From assembly GCA_002309915.1 (NCBI GenBank), contig DBYT01000102.1, positions 1 to 11,206 of the forward strand: a stretch of DNA of 11,206 nucleotides. The letters run 5' to 3'. Shown in pieces: positions 5,482 to 11,206 of the stretch. A program made the translations under genes and the position numbers. Each line of letters starts with the position of its first letter. Position 1 is the first letter of the stretch. The notes beneath the pieces are model-generated. The model did not search any database. It had not been told where the DNA came from and worked only from the letters and a program-made list of their open reading frames with translations. The stretch comes from Bacteroidales bacterium UBA1179. GTDB lineage: Bacteria > Bacteroidota > Bacteroidia > Bacteroidales > Bacteroidaceae.

Positions 5482-6702
5482 TCAGAAGATATGCATGTAT
5501 GATATGTCTGAATTGCAGTCAATCACATGCTCTACGGCGCCGTTGGCGGGATCATAAGAGAACACGCCTGACTTGTCCACTCCATATGCTGTGAAGTAGA
5601 ACTTACCCTGATACTCCTCGATTGAAACGCTGTGTCCGTCAGTATAAGGTATACCGTTTATCTTGCTTATAGTCTTATTGTTAAGATCTATTACAGCAGC
5701 CATGGTGTTACGTGCTGTATAGGGGTTGTCACCGTTAAGTTCAAGAATGCCTACATATGCAACCAGTTTGCCGTTGCCGATGTATGAGCAATTGTAAACA
5801 GTAGCGGGTTTCCAGCCATCGGTACCTTCGATTACGGTGTTGCTGATATCCCATGTGCGGCTGGGGTCAAACTCCTGCTGGCCGGCGGGAATGCATACGA
5901 AGCCGTTCTTGAGATATGTGGGATCATAACCGAAATAGCCGCAGCAGGCAACATAGATGTCCTTGTTCTCGTTCATGAACATCATGCCGGGCAGGAAAGG
6001 ACGGGTGGGGAAGCAAAGACCGCTCTGAGTCTCTGAGATGACCTTAACGACGGTGTCGGCAGTGATGTCGATGATAGCGACATCGGCCTGACGGTAATCC
6101 TCGAAAGGCATCCATGTGGGTCCTATCTGGTCAAGTGTCAGGTACATGTAGTTGTCACGGATAAGGCCCATTGCAGGGTCTGCGCTCTGGTCAGAGAATG
6201 AGTACTTTGAAAGATCAATAGAGCCGATTACAGCAAGTGACTTGGGATTGATGATGCTTACGCTGCCCTGACCGTAAAGGGGAATGTATGCCTTGTTCTC
6301 ATTGACCGAAAGTACGGCGTAGGGGCTTGAGCCGGGGATGATCTGGGCGGTGGCAACCTTGTTGAGACCATTCTCTGAACGCTCAAAACGGGTCAGCATC
6401 ATGCTGCTCTTGCCCATATCGGTAGGGAACATGTATACGTCGTTTCCGTTAACTGAGAATGTTGCGGCAAAACCTACCTGGATGGCGTTGTCATAGCTGA
6501 TCTTGCTGCCGAAATCCTCTATCTGTACCAAATATGAAGAGCCGCTGGCGCCGTCATCGTTCTTGATAGTGGTTTCCAGCAGTATGTGTCCTTTACCGCC
6601 GGGAAGTTCTTCATTCTCCTCATTCTTCTCTTTGTCACATGCAGTAAGCATGAGCGTGATGCCGCACATGGCGGCAGCGCTGTAATAAAGTGTCTTTTTC
6701 AT
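5482..6702 (-). CDS. Beta-propeller surface lipoprotein, DUF4374/YncE-like (XusB-like candidate)
   Basis: A 406-residue lipoprotein: signal peptide ending in LTAC with lipidated Cys22, followed by DKEKNEENEEL, an acidic stretch of the kind that directs Bacteroidetes lipoproteins to the cell surface. The rest is predicted beta-strand throughout, with propeller-like repeats such as GSSPYAVLSVNENKAYIPL, GSVSIINPKSLAVIGSIDLS and ADVAIIDITADTVVKVIS. NGFVCIPAGQQEFDPSRTWDIS resembles DUF4374 proteins. In Bacteroides the DUF4374 protein XusB is encoded beside the TonB-dependent receptor XusA and binds ferric enterobactin; here the gene follows a TonB receptor by 21 nt, so a role in capturing a siderophore or another iron or cofactor ligand is inferred. 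Alternatively it is a generic YncE-like propeller. Family assignment is from pattern only. Confidence 0.7.
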   Translation of the reverse strand: MKKTLYYSAAAMCGITLMLTACDKEKNEENEELPGGKGHILLETTIKNDDGASGSSYLVQIEDFGSKISYDNAIQVGFAATFSVNGNDVYMFPTDMGKSSMMLTRFERSENGLNKVATAQIIPGSSPYAVLSVNENKAYIPLYGQGSVSIINPKSLAVIGSIDLSKYSFSDQSADPAMGLIRDNYMYLTLDQIGPTWMPFEDYRQADVAIIDITADTVVKVISETQSGLCFPTRPFLPGMMFMNENKDIYVACCGYFGYDPTYLKNGFVCIPAGQQEFDPSRTWDISNTVIEGTDGWKPATVYNCSYIGNGKLVAYVGILELNGDNPYTARNTMAAVIDLNNKTISKINGIPYTDGHSVSIEEYQGKFYFTAYGVDKSGVFSYDPANGAVEHVIDCNSDISYMHIF

Positions 6703-6723
6703 ATGTGTAATTTGTTTTTGTGG

Positions 6724-9096
6724 TTATCTGAGTATGTAGCGAAGTTTTACTCCGAAACTGCGACCGGGAAGCGGGCAGTTGTATTCCGATATTACGGTGG
6801 CATCGGCCACATTCTTTATCTTGCCCGATATATAGAGCCTCTGGTCAAAGAAACTGTGCTCAAAGCCCAGGTCAAAGGTCAGGCTGCGCGGTATGCGGCG
6901 TTTCTCGTTCTTGGTGAGCTCAAAGTCATAGAAGTATTCCTCGATGAATGACATGTCGGCAAACAGACGGGTGTTCTGTCCTTTACCTCCGAACAGGTTC
7001 TCCTTGTGGAACTCAAGTCCGGCGTTTGACATGAGCCAGGGAATGTTGGGCATGCGTTTTCCTTTGGTGGGGTTGGGCATCTCCGTGCCGGCCTCATGCT
7101 CACGGGTGTCACGCAGGTCCTGATAGGTTACGTTGGCGTATCCGTACAGGCAGGGAAGCATATCGGCCTTGATTTCGGCCTCTACGCCCATGGTGCGCAT
7201 CTCACCGAAGTTCTGGTACTGGGCTCCGATAATTCCTTTTACAAAGCGGATCATATCGTCCACATGCATGTAATAACCGTTCAGTTCTATCTGCAGGTTT
7301 GTGGGATGCAGACCGGTCAGGTCATACAGGAATCCGGCATTGAAACTGAGGTTACGCTCGGGCAGGAGGTCGCGGGCGGGAGCGATGTTGGTTCCGTCAC
7401 CCAGCAGTTCGTTCTCGGCCGGGATGCGCACGTCATAGCCGCCTGACAGTTTAGCCATAAGTCCGCGTGTGATACGGTAACGCATGGCCTCGCTGAATCC
7501 GGTACTTGTCTTGCGCAGGGATATGTCCTCGGCAGGGATATTTACATAGAGGTTCTGGTATTTGGTATCCATTCCGTACCAGTAGTAACGTCCTGTGAGC
7601 GAGTTCAGAAAACGCTGGTCGAGCGAACGGAAATCGTAGGTCAGACCGACAACCCAGCTGCGCATGCGTGAGTCAAAATCAACCTGCTTGCCCAGACTCA
7701 GTATCTTGGTATCATCGCTTGGACGGCCATCGGCGGTCTGTATCACAGAGTTGAATATGAGTGAGTTGCGCTGGTTGATCAGATACTCCATGTAGAGCTT
7801 GTTGAGCAATGTGAACTTGCGGTTGTCAGAATTGGATGCATAACGGTTGGCTGTCATCTCACCGCCGTATACCGAAGGAGTGGGGTATCCTGTACCTGTC
7901 CAGTCATAATAGGTCTTGGCTGTGTCGATCGTACTGTACATAGTGTAGGCTACGGCAGTTGACATGTCAAAATCCAGTCCTTCAATGAGGAAATCCTCTT
8001 TCTCCAGTTTGGTGTTGCAAAGAAAGCCCTGTGATGTGGTGTGTGCCTGACGGATATCGGTCTCGATACCTTGTATCTCGTGGTAGGTCCTCAGGTATAC
8101 AGGTTCAATTTCGACCTCGTCAAACCACCATTTGTGCGCCTTGATGCTTCCTCCCATGAGTACCTTTCTATAATTATCATGGTCACGTTTGATCTTGAGT
8201 CCCTTTACGTAGGGTGATTCCATAACGTAGTCGTTGTCTGCGTAGTTGTAACCTCCGCCTATGCCGTATACCAGGCCATGCTTGCGGTCATTCTTTTTGA
8301 GTACGGTCTGGAACCGGTTGGTATTGAATGATTCAAGCTGGTAACTGACATCGGCATAATGGTCGGGATACTCCTTAATGACAATGTTTACCGCACCGCC
8401 CATGGCCGATCCTCCGAACTTGGCAGGGACAACGCCTTTGTATATCTCAATGCGGTCAATCATATCTATGGGGATGTCGTTCAGGTCCAGAAAATCAGAC
8501 TGGTCGGCCATAGGGGTCTCATCAATGAAGAATCCTATGCGCTTGCCTTCCAGACCGCGAACGGATAGCCTCTGGGTGCTACCCAAACCGCCTGTGGCAC
8601 GTATTGTTACGCCTACGGTCTTGGCCAGTATGCTCTGGACATCACTTACCGTGCCCTGTAGTTGCTGCATGCTGATTACGGTGATAGGCATTGCCTGCTC
8701 ACGCAATATTCTGGCCTGACTTTTCTCCGATATGATTACTTCCGATAAGGACAGGGCCTCGGGCTTAAGGCCGATGTCGTTCGATCTGGCTCCTTTATCG
8801 GTCCTGACAACCTTCTCGGCAGGATTGTATCCCAGATACTGGGCTTTAAGAGTATACGTACCTTCAGGGATTCCGGTTATGCGGAATACCCCTTCATTGT
8901 CTGTTATGACACCTTTCTCAAGTTCTTCAATATAGACCGTGGCAGCCGAAAGGGGAGAGTTGTCATTAACATCATAGACTATACCTGTAATGTCTATGTC
9001 CCTGTTTGAATTGTCAGCATAAGAACTATTGAAAACAAATGCCGCAAGAAGGCTGGCCGAAAGGATACGGCCCGATTTTCTGTTCAATATTTTCAT
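6724..9096 (-). CDS. TonB-dependent outer-membrane receptor with CarboxypepD_reg-like N-terminal domain
   Basis: A 790-residue outer-membrane transporter. In order: signal peptide (1-27), an N-terminal carboxypeptidase-regulatory-like beta-sandwich (about 35-115, ITGIVYDVNDNSPLSAATVYI ... GVFRITGIPEGTY), a TonB-box-like LSEVIISE (117-124), a plug domain (about 133-243) with QRLSVRGLEGKRIGFFIDE and DRIEIYKGVVPAKFGGSAMGG, then a 22-strand-type barrel to the C-terminus. The final residue is Arg, not the usual aromatic. Length and plug sequence point to the siderophore/cobalamin class and not to SusC (about 1000 residues), and no SusD gene is present. First gene of an operon with the propeller lipoprotein (21-nt gap), which suggests a receptor/surface-lipoprotein pair. 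The ligand cannot be read from the sequence. Confidence 0.95.
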   Translation of the reverse strand: MKILNRKSGRILSASLLAAFVFNSSYADNSNRDIDITGIVYDVNDNSPLSAATVYIEELEKGVITDNEGVFRITGIPEGTYTLKAQYLGYNPAEKVVRTDKGARSNDIGLKPEALSLSEVIISEKSQARILREQAMPITVISMQQLQGTVSDVQSILAKTVGVTIRATGGLGSTQRLSVRGLEGKRIGFFIDETPMADQSDFLDLNDIPIDMIDRIEIYKGVVPAKFGGSAMGGAVNIVIKEYPDHYADVSYQLESFNTNRFQTVLKKNDRKHGLVYGIGGGYNYADNDYVMESPYVKGLKIKRDHDNYRKVLMGGSIKAHKWWFDEVEIEPVYLRTYHEIQGIETDIRQAHTTSQGFLCNTKLEKEDFLIEGLDFDMSTAVAYTMYSTIDTAKTYYDWTGTGYPTPSVYGGEMTANRYASNSDNRKFTLLNKLYMEYLINQRNSLIFNSVIQTADGRPSDDTKILSLGKQVDFDSRMRSWVVGLTYDFRSLDQRFLNSLTGRYYWYGMDTKYQNLYVNIPAEDISLRKTSTGFSEAMRYRITRGLMAKLSGGYDVRIPAENELLGDGTNIAPARDLLPERNLSFNAGFLYDLTGLHPTNLQIELNGYYMHVDDMIRFVKGIIGAQYQNFGEMRTMGVEAEIKADMLPCLYGYANVTYQDLRDTREHEAGTEMPNPTKGKRMPNIPWLMSNAGLEFHKENLFGGKGQNTRLFADMSFIEEYFYDFELTKNEKRRIPRSLTFDLGFEHSFFDQRLYISGKIKNVADATVISEYNCPLPGRSFGVKLRYILR

Positions 9097-9121
9097 GTGT
9101 ATTCCTGTTTTTTTCAGGGCG

Positions 9122-9152
9122 CAAAGGTAGTTGTGCGTGGATGGTGCTACAA
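9122..9152 (-). promoter_or_regulatory. Promoter of the TonB receptor-lipoprotein operon
   Basis: On the minus strand TACCTTTG (9122-9129) matches TAnnTTTG exactly and TTG (9150-9152) lies 20 nt upstream. About 25 nt separate the -7 element from the ATG at 9096. I see no obvious Fur box in the interval. Confidence 0.72.
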
Positions 9153-9166
9153 TACCATAAAATGAT

Positions 9167-9174
9167 TACTTTTA
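9167..9174 (+). promoter_or_regulatory. Candidate -7 element of the CE15-like esterase gene
   Basis: TACTTTTA differs from TAnnTTTG at one position and lies 26 nt before the ATG at 9201. No convincing -33 element. It is divergent from, and within 15 nt of, the TonB operon promoter. Confidence 0.4.
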
Positions 9175-9200
9175 CGGCAACTAATCTAAAAACTGCAATT

Positions 9201-10427
9201 ATGAAGTCAATTAAATCAATGCTATTTGCCGCTATTGCTATGGCTGTAGTTCCGGCAATGGCTCAGAAGTCCATTCCTCTGGTATATGACCAGGAGTTTA
9301 CAGGTGCCAAATATCCTGCACCCGCGTTTCCTACAGTTGACGAGGCCAAAGTCGTTGAGACTCTGCCCAATCCGTTCGAGTTCTCAAACGGCAAGAAACA
9401 GGTCAAGAAATTCAAGGATTGGGAGAAACGCCGTGCCGAGATAATCCGTGAGCTTTATCACTACGAGGTAGGTGAGAAACCTATGGTTGACAAGAAAGAT
9501 ATCAAGGCTACTCTTGAGAACAACACTCTTACCGTAGTCGTTTACCGTAACGGTGATTCACTCACCATCACCTCAAGAATTACATATCCCGAGGGTGACG
9601 GTCCGTTCCCACTCATGATAGGTATGTCAGGAATAAGCCTGCCGCGTAATTTCTGCCCTGACCGTAACATAGCCACCATGAACTTCAATATGAGTCAGGT
9701 TATGGCTCATCAGCAGAAGCGCGGAAGCGAGCCTATCAACAAGATCTATCCCGAGCTGGTAGAGAACGGTGCATATGCAATGTGGCCTTGGGGCGTAAGC
9801 CGTATCATTGACGGTCTGGAGATTGTTGGTGCTGCCAGCAAGATAGATATGAAGCACATCGGCGTGACAGGCTGCTCATACGCAGGTAAGATGGCCCTCT
9901 GGTCAGGCGCATTCGATGAGCGTATCGCTCTGACAATCGCTCAGGAGCCCGGTGGCGGTGGTGCTGCCGCATGGCGTGTATCACAGACTCTTGGCAATGT
10001 AGAGAATCTGGGCAATACTGATCCCCATTGGTTTAAGGAGTCAATGTGGGACTGGAAGGAGGATAACGTATCCAAGCTTCCCATGGATCACCACGAACTC
10101 TGCGCTCTGGTTTGCCCTCGTGCCCTGCTGGTACTTGGCAACACAGACTATGAGTGGCTGGCCGATGAGGCCGGATACGTATCATGCGTAGCCGCCCGTG
10201 AGGTATGGAAGAAGTTCGGAATCGAGGACCGTATGGGATTCTCAGTTCAGGGCAAGCACGGTCACTGCCAGCTTCCCAAGAGCCAGTATCCCGAGGTTGA
10301 GGCCTTCATCGACAAGTTCCTGCTGGGTAAGGAGGATGCCAACACCATCATCCAGTATGTTGACGAGACCCTCCAGGATAAGGAAGTTCAGAAGTGGATT
10401 CCCTGGGCAGATGTTGATTTCAAATAA
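9201..10427 (+). CDS. CE15-like glucuronoyl esterase family protein
   Basis: A 408-residue secreted alpha/beta hydrolase; signal peptide 1-21 (cleavage after AMA). CE15 enzymes cleave the ester between glucuronic acid side chains of xylan and lignin. Family landmarks: GFPLMIGMSG-like region at 134-144, PWGVSRIIDGLE (196-207), nucleophile elbow GVTGCSYAGK with Ser226, acid Glu249 in AQEPGGGG, DPHWF (274-278), MDHHELCALVCPRALLVLGNTDYEWL (from 295), and catalytic His355 in GKHGHCQLP. The usual elbow is GCSRxGK; here Tyr227 replaces the Arg that helps form the oxyanion hole, so the substrate or activity may differ from proven members. The frame opens upstream to 9039, but that part overlaps the TonB gene and its promoter; the signal peptide fixes the ATG at 9201. 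Strong preference for codons such as AAG, GAG and CTG suggests good expression. Not obviously linked to neighbours. Confidence 0.85.
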   Translation: MKSIKSMLFAAIAMAVVPAMAQKSIPLVYDQEFTGAKYPAPAFPTVDEAKVVETLPNPFEFSNGKKQVKKFKDWEKRRAEIIRELYHYEVGEKPMVDKKDIKATLENNTLTVVVYRNGDSLTITSRITYPEGDGPFPLMIGMSGISLPRNFCPDRNIATMNFNMSQVMAHQQKRGSEPINKIYPELVENGAYAMWPWGVSRIIDGLEIVGAASKIDMKHIGVTGCSYAGKMALWSGAFDERIALTIAQEPGGGGAAAWRVSQTLGNVENLGNTDPHWFKESMWDWKEDNVSKLPMDHHELCALVCPRALLVLGNTDYEWLADEAGYVSCVAAREVWKKFGIEDRMGFSVQGKHGHCQLPKSQYPEVEAFIDKFLLGKEDANTIIQYVDETLQDKEVQKWIPWADVDFK

Positions 10428-10444
10428 TCAGACATGTGTAATAA

Positions 10445-10476
10445 AAGAAAAGCCGGCTTTACAGTCGGCTTTTCTT
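10445..10476. terminator. Bidirectional intrinsic terminator
   Basis: AAGAAAAGCCGGC (10445-10457) pairs with GTCGGCTTTTCTT (10464-10476), 12 of 13 Watson-Crick plus one G:T, with a 6-nt loop, followed by GTTTTT. It lies between the convergent CE15-like gene and the oxidoreductase gene (stop at 10482) and can serve both. Confidence 0.85.
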
Positions 10477-10481
10477 GTTTT

Positions 10482-11206
10482 TCAGTCCATCGGGTAAACG
10501 ACTCCCCACTGTTTTCGTAGCGAGTCCATTACTTTCATAATAACCAGAGTCTCCTGGTGAGGCATGTAAGGTGATTCAAGCCAACCGTTCTTGAGGGCCT
10601 CCTTGCAGGCTATAACCTGATATTCGTATCCGGTTATCTGTGTGGCAGGCTTTTCAATGACGAAGGTAGGTTTGTAGTCGTTATATACTGTTATGCGCTC
10701 GGGGCAGTTGATATTGTCAACAATCAGGTAGCCCTCGGTGCCGCATATCTGGCCCAGACGACCGCACAGGCAGAGTGTGCTGGACTGTATGTTGGCAATC
10801 TTTCCGTCGCGGTAAGACCAGCTGATGGAGTTGTGCATATCCATTCCTGTGCTGCTCTTGATGCAGTTGGTGCTCTCGTTGATGATATCGGCACCAAAAT
10901 ACATGCGGCAGAAATTGATGCTGTAAACGCCAAGGTCCAGAAGTGCTCCGCCGCAAAGGTCGGGACGCAGGATTCGCTCCTTGAACTCCATCATGTAGCA
11001 CAGGCTTGCGTTGAGCAGGCGCGGCTGACCGATGGCACCGCTGTCAAGCAGTTCCTTTACTTTCAGTGACAACGGCATATAACGTGTCCAGATGGCCTCG
11101 GTAATGAATATGCCTTTCTTATGAGCTAGGTTGAGCAGTGCATCGGCCTCACGGGCATTGGCGGTGAAGGCTTTCTCGCAGAGTACGGGCTTGCCGGCAT
11201 TTATTG
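10482..11206 (-). CDS. Gfo/Idh/MocA family oxidoreductase (N-terminus cut by window edge)
   Basis: NAD(P)-dependent dehydrogenase acting on a sugar or diol. The frame stays open from the window edge, giving about 240 residues; the first roughly 90 residues, with the Rossmann nucleotide-binding motif, lie outside. The ATG at 11078 is internal: upstream in frame the sequence reads AGKPVLCEKAFTAN, the conserved segment carrying the catalytic Lys, then GIFITEAIWTRYMP. The second domain has GGALLDLGVYSINFCRMYFG; Lys in EK and Tyr in LGVY are the pair seen in dimeric dihydrodiol dehydrogenase and glucose-fructose oxidoreductase relatives, which makes a D-xylose or dihydrodiol dehydrogenase-like enzyme the best guess. 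EKA replaces the commoner EKP. Convergent with the CE15-like gene, separated by a shared terminator. Confidence 0.92.
   Translation of the reverse strand, partial: INAGKPVLCEKAFTANAREADALLNLAHKKGIFITEAIWTRYMPLSLKVKELLDSGAIGQPRLLNASLCYMMEFKERILRPDLCGGALLDLGVYSINFCRMYFGADIINESTNCIKSSTGMDMHNSISWSYRDGKIANIQSSTLCLCGRLGQICGTEGYLIVDNINCPERITVYNDYKPTFVIEKPATQITGYEYQVIACKEALKNGWLESPYMPHQETLVIMKVMDSLRKQWGVVYPMD

Noticed and set aside
8378..8719. Open frames opposite the TonB receptor and other large genes
   Set aside because: They lack recognisable domains, signals or promoters and lie wholly inside strongly supported genes; they are shadows of the coding strand.
6724..9096. SusC-like polysaccharide utilisation locus with the CE15-like gene
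   Set aside because: The receptor is too short for SusC, there is no SusD or glycoside hydrolase gene, and the esterase is transcribed divergently.
9039..9200. Upstream extension of the CE15-like gene frame (start MPQEGWP)
   Set aside because: It overlaps the TonB receptor gene start and both promoters, and would bury a clear signal peptide 54 residues inside the protein.
10482..11078. Complete oxidoreductase gene starting at the ATG at 11078
   Set aside because: The frame continues upstream to the window edge with conserved Gfo/Idh/MocA sequence (VLCEK, EAIWTRYMP), so this ATG is internal.

Overview
The window looks like a chromosomal segment of a gut-type Bacteroidales (Bacteroides/Prevotella-like). 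The evidence is the promoters, most of which match the Bacteroidetes -7 element TAnnTTTG (several with a TTG 19-20 bp upstream), the near absence of Shine-Dalgarno sequences, the CarboxypepD_reg-type N-terminal extension on a TonB-dependent receptor, a Cys lipoprotein with an acidic stretch after the Cys, and families common in this order (DUF4250, DUF4491, DUF3089, DUF4374-like). Twelve protein genes are supported, one of them cut by the right edge. There are no rRNA, tRNA, CRISPR, transposase or phage genes, and no gene-free stretch longer than 300 bases.

Layout. Positions 11-1148 (minus): a probable MptD/Trep_Strep ECF S-component membrane protein followed by a periplasmic thiol-type glutathione peroxidase. 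Positions 1298-2233 (plus): a DUF3089 alpha/beta-hydrolase-like lipoprotein whose 3' end overlaps a convergent SO_0444/ArsP-type metal permease with a C-terminal HMA domain (2196-3416, minus). Positions 3563-4243 (plus): a small alpha/beta hydrolase overlapping at its tail a HEAT-repeat protein that follows DUF4250 on the minus strand (4232-5034). Positions 5124-5447 (plus): DUF4491 membrane protein, ending in a bidirectional terminator. Positions 5482-9096 (minus): a two-gene operon of TonB-dependent receptor and surface-type beta-propeller lipoprotein, resembling the XusA/XusB siderophore-uptake pair. Positions 9201-10427 (plus): a CE15-like esterase with an altered nucleophile motif, a terminator, then a truncated Gfo/Idh/MocA oxidoreductase (minus).

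The genes do not form one pathway. Local units are the TonB/propeller uptake operon, the metal-efflux gene with an operator-like repeat built into its promoter, and the DUF4250-HEAT pair. The most unusual feature is a 41-51 nt perfect or near-perfect palindrome fused to a TACCTTTG promoter element, present in two copies (46 nt identical) immediately in front of two unrelated hydrolase genes, with only 4 nt between the promoter element and each ATG. This suggests a mobile REP/MITE-like hairpin associated with promoters, and essentially leaderless mRNAs. I see no convincing new multi-gene defence or metabolic system.
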